Shown: positions 1-8,881 of the stretch, piece by piece
How the letters are laid out: each line of letters begins with the position of its first letter
Numbering within the stretch: position 1 is the first letter of the stretch
NCBI GenBank assembly: GCA_041228345.1
Contig: CP166131.1
Span: forward strand, 806,001-870,000
Reading direction: 5' to 3'
DNA from: Alphaproteobacteria bacterium LSUCC0396
GTDB taxonomy: Bacteria > Pseudomonadota > Alphaproteobacteria > Puniceispirillales > Puniceispirillaceae
DNA length: 64,000 nucleotides
Translations under genes and position numbers: made by a program
Notes under the pieces: generated by a model
The model's input: the letters and a program-made list of their open reading frames with translations, nothing else
Databases searched by the model: none
Told to the model about the DNA's origin: nothing

Positions 1-1290
1 AAAAAGATTTGCCGCAGGCCTGCCATCCTGCATCAAAACCTGCGCCCGATCATTCACCGCAACCCCCATATAGGTAAAGGTAATCCCTGGTCGCAGCGGG
101 TATCCGTAGAAAGGCGGCTTTTGAAGTGGTGCCGACCAATTGGTTTTTTCCGGGGTCAGGCCAGTCGTGGCTTTGCCATCGAGTATCATCTGGTCGATCG
201 GGCCAGAGGGACAGGCTGCATTGAACGCATCAATCGTTTTCTTTGCCGCAGTGGGATCAATGCCGAGCTGGCTTGCCAGCCCCTCAATCGTATCGTCAAC
301 AATCGGTGTAAAGACCGAAGGCATGAACCGTTCCACCCCTTCAGAGTCAACGATTGCATAGGCAATTTGATCCGGCTGCGCGGCCACCAAACGCCCCCAG
401 ATCGCATAGCGCTTTGGCCAAAAATCTTCACCCTCGTCATAGAATCGCTCAGCGCTATTATTAAGCACCACACCAAACGGAACCCCATCAACGCGGCTGG
501 CAATTCCGCCATCATATTTCGGCGCGCGGGCGTCAATTGCCACTGCATGGCATTGATCAAGCGCACCCACCGGCTGTGCCCCACGATCAAGCAACACGCG
601 CAACACTCTGCCTTTATTATACGGCGTGCCGCGAACCAGAAAATTCTTGGCGGCGTCTCCCCAGCCCTCGGCCAGCCAATCGAGATCAGCCTCAAACCCG
701 CCTGCCGCGGTAATAAGCTGTTTGCAACGGATACGATGCGATTGACCCTGCCAAGAAACGTCAACCGACTCACAAAAGCCGTTTTCAAGCGCAATATCGG
801 TTACTTCAGCCTCATAGATGAACTGCACCCCAACCGACTCCGCATGACGGCACAGGCTGTTCAGCATTGCCCGGCCACCGCCAAGGAAAAAGGCATTCGT
901 ATGGTTCAGGTTTAATGTGCCAGATAAGGCGGTTTGGAATCTGACCCCGCGCTCAATCAACCATTCCATCAACGCTTGTGAACTTTCCAATGTTAGTTTT
1001 GCAAGATGCTCATTTGTAACGCCTTTGGTAACCCTCATAAGGTCATCCCAATATTCCTCAAAGGTGTAGCGATCCGACATAACATCTGTTGGCTCGTCAT
1101 GAACCGAGCGAAGGTTTCGAGTATGCCGCGTATTGCCACCACGGAATTCGCGAGGTGCGGTCTCTATAACCAAAATTGAACACCCACGCTCAGCGGCGGT
1201 AATAGCTGCGCAAACGCCAGCATTTCCACCGCCAATAACCACGATATCCCACGATCTTTCAAAAAGAGACTGACTGTCGTTATCTAACAT
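1..1290 (-). CDS. tcuA: FAD-dependent tricarballylate dehydrogenase-like flavoprotein (3' end outside window)
   Basis: Reading the minus strand from the ATG at 1290 gives 430 open codons to the window edge; the C-terminus lies outside. The start MLDNDSQSLFERSWDIVVIG leads into a Rossmann FAD-binding motif VIGGGNAGVCAA (about residues 18-30). RGGNTRHTRNLR and NAFFLGGGRAM follow, motifs I associate with the TcuA/CobZ-N branch of the fumarate-reductase flavoprotein superfamily. Family members oxidise tricarballylate to cis-aconitate using FAD; that substrate is inferred here, not shown. It is divergent from a GntR regulator across a 59-bp spacer, which suggests the regulator controls it. Another FAD-dependent acid dehydrogenase of the same superfamily is possible. 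Confidence 0.8.
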   Translation of the reverse strand, partial: MLDNDSQSLFERSWDIVVIGGGNAGVCAAITAAERGCSILVIETAPREFRGGNTRHTRNLRSVHDEPTDVMSDRYTFEEYWDDLMRVTKGVTNEHLAKLTLESSQALMEWLIERGVRFQTALSGTLNLNHTNAFFLGGGRAMLNSLCRHAESVGVQFIYEAEVTDIALENGFCESVDVSWQGQSHRIRCKQLITAAGGFEADLDWLAEGWGDAAKNFLVRGTPYNKGRVLRVLLDRGAQPVGALDQCHAVAIDARAPKYDGGIASRVDGVPFGVVLNNSAERFYDEGEDFWPKRYAIWGRLVAAQPDQIAYAIVDSEGVERFMPSVFTPIVDDTIEGLASQLGIDPTAAKKTIDAFNAACPSGPIDQMILDGKATTGLTPEKTNWSAPLQKPPFYGYPLRPGITFTYMGVAVNDRAQVLMQDGRPAANLF

Positions 1291-1300
1291 TCAGGGCGCC

Positions 1301-1329
1301 TTGATCTATTGCATACATTTGCATACAAT
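1301..1329 (+). promoter_or_regulatory. Candidate sigma70 promoter for the GntR gene
   Basis: TTGATC at 1301-1306 and TACAAT at 1324-1329 are separated by 17 bases. They lie just upstream of a strong ribosome-binding site (GAGGAGG, about 1338-1344) and the ATG at 1350. Assigned from consensus resemblance only. Confidence 0.5.
1308..1329. promoter_or_regulatory. Candidate GntR operator (tandem and inverted repeat)
   Basis: TTGCATACA occurs twice, at 1309-1317 and 1319-1327. The whole 22-bp block also reads as an imperfect inverted repeat with 10-bp arms (8 of 10 positions symmetric) around a TT centre. It overlaps the presumed -10 element of the regulator and lies 18 bp upstream of the divergent flavoprotein start. 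It is therefore well placed for autoregulation and control of both genes. Confidence 0.5.
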
Positions 1330-1349
1330 ATACGAAAGAGGAGGCGTTC

Positions 1350-2063
1350 ATGTCAACAGACTGGGCGGCACATGACCTAATTGTACAGGATCATTACGGC
1401 AACAATCTATCGGCGACGGCGCGGATAAGGCATATTCTGCTGGCGGCGATTACGGCGGGTGATATTGGACCGGGTGCGCGGCTAAAAGAAATTGACCTTG
1501 GGCAAAAGCTAGGGGTCAGCCGGACCCCGCTTCGCGAAGCTATTGCAGGGCTCAAGGCTGAGGGCATTCTGTCGATCGGTGACGATGGTGGGCTGCGGGT
1601 GCGCAAGCTTGGCTATCAGGACATCCACGCGCTCTATCAATTCCGCACCGAATTGGAAGCGATGGCGGCCGCGTTGGCCGCAACACAAGCAAGCCCAGCC
1701 GAACGAGAATTTATTGCCGAGATCAGAGCTCGCGAAACGAGCCTTGTCATTGCAGACAGTGATCCGGCAGCTCTTGCCAAAATCAACGGTCAGTTTCATC
1801 AATCGATCGCTCTTGCCAGTCACAATTCTTTTCTGATCGAAACCTTGCAGCGCCTCAGCACCCTGATGGTTTTGCTTGGCCCGACCGCCTATAGCCTGAG
1901 CGTGCGTGTGCGTGAAATCGGCACCGAACATGATGCGATAAATGCCGCCATTCAGACGCATGATCCAGTCGCAGCCAAGCTGGCAGCCGGAACGCATTTA
2001 CAAAATGCTGTCAAGGCGCGCCTGCAAATCATCGCAACTGGCCATAAGGAAAATATTGATTAG
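1350..2063 (+). CDS. GntR-family transcriptional regulator, FCD (FadR) subfamily
   Basis: This 237-residue protein has an N-terminal winged helix-turn-helix (about residues 20-88, recognition motif LGVSRTPLREA). A C-terminal FCD all-helical ligand domain follows (about 95-225), with conserved histidines in FHQSIALASHN and EHDAINAAI that in this family bind metal or carboxylate ligands. The ATG follows an AGGAGG-type Shine-Dalgarno. FCD regulators usually sense organic acids. Its divergence from the TcuA-like gene and adjacency to an AbrB-type membrane protein and a hydroxyacid dehydrogenase suggest it controls an organic-acid catabolic unit. Confidence 0.88.
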   Translation: MSTDWAAHDLIVQDHYGNNLSATARIRHILLAAITAGDIGPGARLKEIDLGQKLGVSRTPLREAIAGLKAEGILSIGDDGGLRVRKLGYQDIHALYQFRTELEAMAAALAATQASPAEREFIAEIRARETSLVIADSDPAALAKINGQFHQSIALASHNSFLIETLQRLSTLMVLLGPTAYSLSVRVREIGTEHDAINAAIQTHDPVAAKLAAGTHLQNAVKARLQIIATGHKENID

Positions 2064-2165
2064 CCTGCTTATTAACTAGATGTCACATAACCGAACTTTA
2101 TAAAACGTGATGTCATAAAGGGGCGCAAGCCGCCCGAATATGACCCACCCCTTAAAGGAGTTTCC

Positions 2166-3269
2166 ATGCGGCCCGTGCTGTCGGATATCCCAAACATCAT
2201 TGTTACCGCAACCATTGCCTTTGGTACCGGCTATGCCTTTCAGTTTATTGGCCTGCCTGCACCGTTCCTGCTTGGTAGTCTTTTTGGCGTTTGGATTATC
2301 GGCGCGGCCGTGCCGCCCATTCAAACCCGTATCGGCATTCCGCGCTGGCTTCATGTGCCGGTTATTCTTGGGCTTGGCACATTGATCGGGGCCAATTTCC
2401 GGCCCGATGTTCTGGCGCATATAGGATCGGCTGGCATTACTGTTGCGGCAATGATTTTTGCAACGGTTCTGGCGACCTTAGTTGGCCTTTTTTATCTGAT
2501 GCGGGTGCGTAAATACAGCTTTGTGATGGCTTTATTGAGCTGCATTCCGGGCGGCCAGGCAGAGGTGATCGTGATGAGCCGCGATCTGGTGGAAAAAGAC
2601 TATGTTGTGGCATTATTTCATCTGGTGCGTGTTGCACTTGTATTCTGCTCAACCCCTTTGATCCTCGCATTGGTTGAGGGTCAGGCAGCGGTTGCGGCGT
2701 CAAATACGGCCCTGCTGGCCATGCCAAGCATCGTCAACATCGATATAGAGACCATGCTGACGTTTTTGGCGATTGCCACATTCAGCTTGCCACTAGCGCG
2801 GCTGCTCCGTATTCCGATGCCGCATCTAATCGGGCCCCTATTGTTCAGCTCGTTACTCCATATCATCGGATGGGTCGAGTTACCGCGGATTAGTGAATTT
2901 GTTATCATCGCCCAGATCATCATTGGCGGGTCGGTTGGCGGGCGGCTGGCGCGGGTACCATTTATCGAGCTATCTGTCTATTTACGCGATGCTATGGTCA
3001 ATTCGGTCATCATATTGCTGGCCTATGGCGGCACTGCTTATGCAATCGCCGCCCTGACCGGTGTTGATTTCATTATGATGCTTCTCGCCTTTGTTCCCGG
3101 CGGCCTTTATGAAGTGACCTTGCTGGCTTTGATATTCGGATTTGATGTCGCCTTTGTCGCCTTTCATCATACGATTAGAGTGATGTTGGTATTCATCAGC
3201 CTGCCGTTTATCGTCGCCTATGCACAGAAACGAAACCTCATTCCAAATAACGCAAAATCACCGCATTAA
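2166..3269 (+). CDS. AbrB-family (AbrB_dup) integral membrane protein
   Basis: A 367-residue, highly hydrophobic protein with about ten membrane segments and a clear internal duplication. LPAPFLLGSLFG (about residue 25) parallels MPHLIGPLLFSS (about 220), and SCIPGGQAEVIVMS (about 125) parallels AFVPGGLYEVTLLA (about 308). This is the Gram-negative AbrB duplication family, once mislabelled ammonia monooxygenase. Its function is not established; members often sit beside organic-acid uptake genes, so a transporter role is inference. AAAGGAG lies 5 bases before the ATG. It probably forms an operon with the dehydrogenase 16 bp downstream. Confidence 0.85.
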   Translation: MRPVLSDIPNIIVTATIAFGTGYAFQFIGLPAPFLLGSLFGVWIIGAAVPPIQTRIGIPRWLHVPVILGLGTLIGANFRPDVLAHIGSAGITVAAMIFATVLATLVGLFYLMRVRKYSFVMALLSCIPGGQAEVIVMSRDLVEKDYVVALFHLVRVALVFCSTPLILALVEGQAAVAASNTALLAMPSIVNIDIETMLTFLAIATFSLPLARLLRIPMPHLIGPLLFSSLLHIIGWVELPRISEFVIIAQIIIGGSVGGRLARVPFIELSVYLRDAMVNSVIILLAYGGTAYAIAALTGVDFIMMLLAFVPGGLYEVTLLALIFGFDVAFVAFHHTIRVMLVFISLPFIVAYAQKRNLIPNNAKSPH

Positions 3270-3285
3270 AGATAAGGACTGAAAA

Positions 3286-4227
3286 ATGAAAATAGCAATT
3301 CTCGATGACTGGCTTGATTGCGCGTTAACCAGCTGTGACTGGAGCCGACTTGGCGAACATGTCCAAATCGACATATTTCGCGACACCATCACCGGCGATC
3401 CGCTTGTTGCACGCTTGCAGCCCTATGACATCATTTGCATGATGCGCGAGCGCACCCCCATTACCGCTGCCGTAATGGATAAGCTGCCTAACCTAAAGGG
3501 CATTGTGACCAGCGGCATGCGAAATGCAGCACTGGATATTGATGCGGCCAAAGCCCGAAACATCATGCTAAGTGGCACCGGATCACCTGGCCATGCGACC
3601 TCAGAGCTTGCCTTTAGCCTAATTGCAATGCAGGCCCGCCACCTCTTTGAGAGCGCAACTTCAATGCGCAATGGCGGCTGGCAGACACATCTTGGGCGTG
3701 ATCTTCGCGGTAGCAATCTTGGCATTTTAGGGCTTGGCCGCCTCGGAGGACAGCTCGCCAATTATGCCAAGGTTTTTGGCATGAATATTCAGGCGTGGTC
3801 GCAGAACCTGACGGTTGAGAGGTGTAACGAGGTCGGTGTTTCCTATGTTGATCGCGATACGTTGTTCAAAACTTCGGACTTTATCTCAATCCATTTGAAA
3901 CTATCTGATCGGGTTCGTCACCTGGTCGCGGCAAAAGAATTGGCGATGATGAAGCCAGACGCATATTTAGTAAATACATCACGCGCCCCAATCATTGATA
4001 TGCAGGCATTGACCACCGCGCTCGCCACCGGACAAATTGCCGGCGCGGCAATTGATGTTTATGATCTTGAACCTGTGCCAGCAGATGATCCCTTGCGTAA
4101 AACACCCAATCTGTTGATGACCCCCCATATAGGTTATGTCACGCGCGAGACTATGGCAATTTTCTACGGTGAGACCCTCGAAGCAGTTGCGGCAATGATT
4201 GCTGGCCAGCCGATCCGCGGCTTATAG
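3286..4227 (+). CDS. NAD-dependent D-2-hydroxyacid dehydrogenase
   Basis: This 313-residue protein has the usual length of the D-isomer 2-hydroxyacid dehydrogenase family. The nucleotide-binding motif GILGLGRLGGQ lies at about residues 145-155. The catalytic arginine is in NTSRAPIID (about 231-239), the glutamate in DVYDLEPVP (about 258-266) and the histidine in TPHIGYVT (about 279-286). It interconverts a 2-oxoacid and a D-2-hydroxyacid with NAD(P)H; the substrate is unknown. It follows the AbrB-type gene closely and is probably the third gene of the unit. Confidence 0.88.
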   Translation: MKIAILDDWLDCALTSCDWSRLGEHVQIDIFRDTITGDPLVARLQPYDIICMMRERTPITAAVMDKLPNLKGIVTSGMRNAALDIDAAKARNIMLSGTGSPGHATSELAFSLIAMQARHLFESATSMRNGGWQTHLGRDLRGSNLGILGLGRLGGQLANYAKVFGMNIQAWSQNLTVERCNEVGVSYVDRDTLFKTSDFISIHLKLSDRVRHLVAAKELAMMKPDAYLVNTSRAPIIDMQALTTALATGQIAGAAIDVYDLEPVPADDPLRKTPNLLMTPHIGYVTRETMAIFYGETLEAVAAMIAGQPIRGL

Positions 4228-4463
4228 CAATAGCATCTCCATGCGGCAATTTTCTGCCAAAAATGCCGAATAAGGCTGCGCTCAATCTGTAAAAAATGCC
4301 GTCGTCAGTTTTGGTTTTCATAAGCCAAAACATCGCGGCGCAGAATTATTTCTGGGGCTGATTTGGATTTTTCATGCCAAAATCAGAAAATGCTGCTTTC
4401 ACAGCACCTAAAAAATGCTATCTTTGGGTAGTATAGGATGGTTTCCAGAGGAATCCGCTGCGT

Positions 4464-5318
4464 ATGCGACCAAATGTCTCTCACCCCACCGATTTGCACC
4501 CTATCTTTTCGTTTGCGAACGGCGAAATGGGCGCACTCTCAAACCATTTTATCAGGTCAATTGAAAAAATCACCGGGCAACCTCGGATCCGCAAATTGTA
4601 CTTTGATTATGTTAAAGACGATTTACCACCCGAGAATTTCTGGTCTGATGCGCTCCGACGGCTGAATATTTCAATTGATCTGACACGCAGCAATACCGAC
4701 GGCATTCCCGCCTCGATTCCGGCTACAGGCCGGGTTCTGGCGATTGCCAACCATCCATATGGGGTGATCGATGGTTTGGCGTTATGCGCACTAATGGCTG
4801 ATGTGCGGCAGGATTATAAGATCATCACACATCGGGTTTTGCGCCAGGCACCTGCAGTTATGGACAAGATTTTGCCGGTTGATTTTGATGAAACCGAAGC
4901 CGCACTTGCCAGTAATTTGAAAACCCGTGCCGACGCTACTAAACACATGAAAAATGGAGGCGCGGTGATTATTTTTCCAGCCGGAGCAATTTCTCTAGCG
5001 CCCAACTTTGTTGGCAACGCTATCGACACCGACTGGAAAACTTTTGCGGCAAAGCTGGCGCAAGTTCCCGATACAACGACGATCCCGTTTTATTTTGATG
5101 GACGAAATTCACTATTATACCAGATGGCGCGCAGGATTAGTGTCACATTGGGCTATTCACTAATGTTCCGTGAAATCTGTAAAAAAATGGGACACTCAAT
5201 CTCCCTACATATGCGCCAGCCAATTCATGCCAGCACATTATCGCAGTTTGGCTCCCGCACCGAAGTAACTGAGTATTTGCGCCGCTGCACATATGGCAGT
5301 GATAATATTCAGCGATAA
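4464..5318 (+). CDS. PlsC-like lysophospholipid acyltransferase family protein
   Basis: A 284-residue protein with the acyltransferase block I motif NHPYGVIDG (NHx4D, about residues 97-105) and the later block IFPAGAIS (about 173-180). In PlsC-type enzymes these bind and transfer the acyl group onto glycerophosphate or another acceptor. The N-terminal 90 residues lack a strong membrane helix and resemble hemolysin-like or ornithine-lipid acyltransferases. The acceptor cannot be read from the sequence. The ATG at 4464 has no clear ribosome-binding site, so the start is uncertain. It converges on the DUF3604 gene with a 22-bp gap. Confidence 0.75.
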   Translation: MRPNVSHPTDLHPIFSFANGEMGALSNHFIRSIEKITGQPRIRKLYFDYVKDDLPPENFWSDALRRLNISIDLTRSNTDGIPASIPATGRVLAIANHPYGVIDGLALCALMADVRQDYKIITHRVLRQAPAVMDKILPVDFDETEAALASNLKTRADATKHMKNGGAVIIFPAGAISLAPNFVGNAIDTDWKTFAAKLAQVPDTTTIPFYFDGRNSLLYQMARRISVTLGYSLMFREICKKMGHSISLHMRQPIHASTLSQFGSRTEVTEYLRRCTYGSDNIQR

Positions 5319-5340
5319 AGTTCGGCTATAGTGATAGGCT

Positions 5341-7677
5341 CTAGCGATAGAGGTAGGTCGGGCTGGTCCAGCACAAGGTGCCATCTTCTAGCGTCACCCG
5401 AATAAAGATTGGATTATCCCCGTCGCCATCAAGCGCGACCTTGCGCTCGAACTGCAAGGTTTGATGCGGATTAATTGTCGGCAGCCGAAATAGCTTTAGG
5501 TAGCGCGGCAGAACCCCGCTATTATCAAACACCTCATCTTCAAAACCAATATCTTCCAGTGGAACACCAGCCTTGATCAATGGTGTTTCGATCTTCAGCG
5601 TGCCGCTATAAGGATCGGCTAGTATCATATCAAAGCCGCCAATATTTCCTGTCGTTAATGCACGCCAGTTCAATTCAACAGGTGATGGCTGGTTCAGCGT
5701 TTTATCCTTGTTGAAAAAATTAATCGAACTTGCCGAAATAATTTCATTTTCTGACAAGAAGGCTGATCCATCCCAGATCACCTGCCTGAAACGGCCCCGA
5801 TATTCAGCGCCTTCCCAGATTACGCGAATACGGCTGCCAAGATCTTCCTTGGCATAGGGGCGAATAGTTTCAATCAAGTTTAAACCGTTGAAGATATCAA
5901 CACGTTCAATTGCCACACTGGCACGGATATCTACCTTGATCGACACATCGCCCGATGGCAAATGGACAATATCACCCATAATTGCCTGATCTGCCGCTTT
6001 ACCCGTGTCACGCCCATGGCGGGGATCTTCATGGAATTTTGTGCCGCCTTGCGGAAAATCTACATCAAGCGTGATCAATGGCCGGCCGTTTTCACCGCCA
6101 GTGGTGGCGTAATGGTGACGTTTCCGGATTGCCTCTAAAATCGCTTCACGGCTTAGTTTATCTATCAAAAAGCAAGTCAGCCCACCTACTGCCCCGAACA
6201 GCGCAGCGCCTGGATAGCTGGCACCAGGCCGGCCCTTATGCCCATCTGAATTAGCAACGATACCGACACGGTAACCAAGACGAAACGCATCTTGCACCAG
6301 CCATTCGAAACTGCCCCAGCTTGAATGAATTTCCATGGCCTTTTCAAACCGCCCGTCGTGTGCCAGTTCAATATCGGCATAACGGCCACCACAATGCGCG
6401 AAAACAACAACATCATCCTCGCCGTGCTCTGCAAAAGCGGCAAATAGCTCAATAGCTGAATTACAGTCAGTATCAATGTCAGAATGGTCGCTTACCAAGG
6501 CGTGCGACGACCGACGGATGGTGCGTCCTTCGGTTGGGAAATAGATATTGCGGTCACCGCCAAGCCCGGTATTGCCAGACCATTCATAGCCCGGAATGGC
6601 AACAAATTTACCATCCTCGTTAAACGCTTTACATAGGCGGTCAAGCTCACCCCATAAATCACCAGTAATCTGAAAATCGTTACCCTGATGACCTGTGGCA
6701 TCAACAAACGCATAGTCACGCGCAAACCTGAAATAGGCCTCAGCGCTGCCGGTGCCGATGGTTTCCTCCGACTGGCCATGAAGGTCACCCCAGAAATGTC
6801 TCGATACTGGACTATCCTCAATCCGGATTGGGTTTGTCCGGCAAATTACGGTGCCTGACCGATCCAGAAAATCCACATGTAGATCAGCTGCCTCTGCAAC
6901 CAAAAGGTCAGCAATCTCACCAGAAAAAGACCCGGGCTTCAGACTAACACTCTCGGGCAGCCCTTTAACAGGATGACTGGAGCGAGGATATAACACAATA
7001 TCGCACTGGTCTGACGGATTGCCCCATTTATCCTCACCCTTGAATTTAATTGAAAACACCTCATTCACCGCACGGATTGTTGGTGCGACCGCCAAATAAC
7101 GATCCGGCTTACCTGGAATAATTGTAATCGCCGGTTGGACGGGCATCGGCTGATAACAATAGGTCGCAATCGGATCAACCAATACATGGAACTCATAGCT
7201 CTCTTCACAGAATGTCTGCAACCGCATCCCCGGCGAGCCACCAGACCGGTCACCAAAGGTGATGGTAATTTGATCACCTTCACGCAAAAACCCACGCACA
7301 ACTTTCACATAAAGCGTTCTATCCCACGGGCGCACATTACCCTTTGGATCATAATGATACGTGAGAATAGCATTGTTAGACGCTTCAATAGTCGTGTAGT
7401 TCGGCCCCTCTGGATCTTCAAATTGTGGTCGAGTTTGGTCACTAGCAAACCGAAAACAAACCCGGATTGATCCAGAATCATCAATGCCAAATTTGCCCGC
7501 TGTATAGGTAAGCACAAATGTTTGATAACTTCCCGCCTCAAAGGCGCCGTCGGGGGAAATAGAGACACTGCCCAGTTCATCAGCCGGAATGGGAAATGCA
7601 ACTGGCGAGCTAGTTGTACCACCAGTGCCGCCTCCAGCAAGAACATCATCCCGGCTTCCCATTGGCATTTCAGTCAT
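5341..7677 (-). CDS. DUF3604 family protein with PHP-type metallohydrolase core
   Basis: A 778-residue protein. The N-terminal third looks beta-rich. From about residue 288 there is a DUF3604 domain with PHP-like metal ligands: GDLHGQS, TGHQGNDF, an IPGYEW block, VVFAHCGGRY and IVANSDGHKGR. These suggest a multinuclear metal site for hydrolysing a phosphoester or similar bond; no substrate is established. There is no signal peptide, so it is probably cytoplasmic. AAAGGTG precedes the ATG at 7677. A TauE/SafE permease lies 52 bp upstream on the same strand, a pairing that suggests import or export of its substrate or product. Confidence 0.85.
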   Translation of the reverse strand: MTEMPMGSRDDVLAGGGTGGTTSSPVAFPIPADELGSVSISPDGAFEAGSYQTFVLTYTAGKFGIDDSGSIRVCFRFASDQTRPQFEDPEGPNYTTIEASNNAILTYHYDPKGNVRPWDRTLYVKVVRGFLREGDQITITFGDRSGGSPGMRLQTFCEESYEFHVLVDPIATYCYQPMPVQPAITIIPGKPDRYLAVAPTIRAVNEVFSIKFKGEDKWGNPSDQCDIVLYPRSSHPVKGLPESVSLKPGSFSGEIADLLVAEAADLHVDFLDRSGTVICRTNPIRIEDSPVSRHFWGDLHGQSEETIGTGSAEAYFRFARDYAFVDATGHQGNDFQITGDLWGELDRLCKAFNEDGKFVAIPGYEWSGNTGLGGDRNIYFPTEGRTIRRSSHALVSDHSDIDTDCNSAIELFAAFAEHGEDDVVVFAHCGGRYADIELAHDGRFEKAMEIHSSWGSFEWLVQDAFRLGYRVGIVANSDGHKGRPGASYPGAALFGAVGGLTCFLIDKLSREAILEAIRKRHHYATTGGENGRPLITLDVDFPQGGTKFHEDPRHGRDTGKAADQAIMGDIVHLPSGDVSIKVDIRASVAIERVDIFNGLNLIETIRPYAKEDLGSRIRVIWEGAEYRGRFRQVIWDGSAFLSENEIISASSINFFNKDKTLNQPSPVELNWRALTTGNIGGFDMILADPYSGTLKIETPLIKAGVPLEDIGFEDEVFDNSGVLPRYLKLFRLPTINPHQTLQFERKVALDGDGDNPIFIRVTLEDGTLCWTSPTYLYR

Positions 7678-7729
7678 AACAACACCTTTGAAACTGATTG
7701 TTAAACTTCAGAATGGAGCAATTAAACAC

Positions 7730-8485
7730 CTACATTGATGTTATGATAGCAGTTAATTCGCGTCCCGCAAGAACAAGACCAGATGCAAGAATCAACCATA
7801 TGAGCAGCCGTTGAAACTGCTGATCATTTAACCGGCGAAACACAAAAATGCCAGTTTGCGTGCCAATAATCGAAAATGGAAAGGCCACCGCAACAATCAG
7901 CCAGATATGCTGGTCAATTAACCCACGCAACGCCATCAAAACCATCACCGTTCCCAAAACGATCATGTTAAACGGCTGTACCAGTGCGCGCCGACGCGCC
8001 TTGGACCAATCATAAAGTGAGCATCCCATAGTTAAAATCGCTCCGGACATTCCAGCCACCATTCCAAAGAGACCACCAATAAACCCAACAAACACATCGG
8101 CTAAAAGATAACGCTTGGTCAATTTTGGCAAAGTCTTACGAAAGGTAAAAAACCCACCAAACAGGATCAGCAGGCTCGCTGCCAAAAATTTCAGTATGGC
8201 GACATTGACCGCGTCCAAAACCAGATAGCCAATGATGATGCCAAACAGTGCCGGTACTAAAAACCGAAATTGGTCGGCCTTATCAATCGCATTGCGGACA
8301 GCATATAGGCCTTGTACCCCCCCAACTAGCGACATGATCACAACCGTGACAACCGCATCCAGTGGTGGCATCGCCGCCAGCCACCAACCAAGCGCAAAAA
8401 GGCCGGTGCCAAATCCAGCAAGACCATTGGCAAAACCACCAGCAAGCGCACCAGCGATGATCAACACTATTACATCAATGCTCAT
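7730..8485 (-). CDS. TauE/SafE family permease (first of three)
   Basis: About 251 residues from the ATG at 8485, with eight or so hydrophobic segments. It has the repeated family signature: LAGGFANGLAGFGTGLFALG near the N-terminus and GFIGGLFGMVAGMSGAILTM around residue 135. TauE/SafE proteins move sulfite-, sulfonate- or carboxylate-type anions; the cargo here is unknown. A TTG six codons upstream (8503) is possible, but the ATG matches the usual family N-terminus. It lies upstream of the DUF3604 gene on the same strand, probably in one transcript. Confidence 0.85.
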   Translation of the reverse strand: MSIDVIVLIIAGALAGGFANGLAGFGTGLFALGWWLAAMPPLDAVVTVVIMSLVGGVQGLYAVRNAIDKADQFRFLVPALFGIIIGYLVLDAVNVAILKFLAASLLILFGGFFTFRKTLPKLTKRYLLADVFVGFIGGLFGMVAGMSGAILTMGCSLYDWSKARRRALVQPFNMIVLGTVMVLMALRGLIDQHIWLIVAVAFPFSIIGTQTGIFVFRRLNDQQFQRLLIWLILASGLVLAGRELTAIITSM

Positions 8486-8612
8486 CACAGCCCAATTCTT
8501 CAAGCAAAGGTGCGGAGATAAATGGTCCAGGCATGACGGTTTCTAAACATGGGTAGAGCCGAAGGGCTACTGGCTTTGAATCAACCAACACTTGCCTAAT
8601 AAATCTGCTCAT
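8475..8612 (-). CDS. Possible small protein or gene remnant overlapping the permease start
   Basis: A 45-codon frame from ATG 8612 ends inside the first codons of the TauE gene, so stop and start overlap. The frame stays open upstream to a TAG near 8722, giving about 80 open codons with protein-like composition, for example GWFAAYEAERLLELAG before the ATG. I recognise no family. It could be a translationally coupled small protein, the 3' remnant of a decayed gene, or chance. Confidence 0.25.
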   Translation of the reverse strand: MSRFIRQVLVDSKPVALRLYPCLETVMPGPFISAPLLEELGCDEH

Positions 8613-8881
8613 AGGAGCCCCCGCTAACTCCAAAAGTCGTTCGGCCTCATACGCCGCAAACCACCCTTTGGGGCCTGCCGACGTTAGGCTTATTTTTTTA
8701 AACCGACAATCCCTTTCACCCTAGACTACCCATAAACTGTGTCATCATATTACTCTTGAAATAAAATTAGCGGCTTCGTCCACATAGATGATTAATGTAA
8801 ATTGTGAGGTAAAACTAACACAGCATCATGTTTTCAAGCTGAACACAATCTCAGCCGTTGTTTATATCAGGATATAACAAG
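8613..8881. other. Spacer between divergent TauE permease genes
   Basis: An AT-rich stretch that must hold the promoters of the two divergent units. I see no convincing -35/-10 pair, operator or RNA. Its low-coordinate third is part of the open frame described at 8475-8612. Confidence 0.5.

Noticed and set aside
121-915. 264-codon plus-strand open frame
   Set aside because: It is antisense to the clear TcuA-like flavoprotein and its translation shows no family motif.
4308-4331. GTTTTGG/CCAAAAC hairpin after the hydroxyacid dehydrogenase
   Set aside because: A/T-rich stem and no T-tract; too weak to call a terminator.
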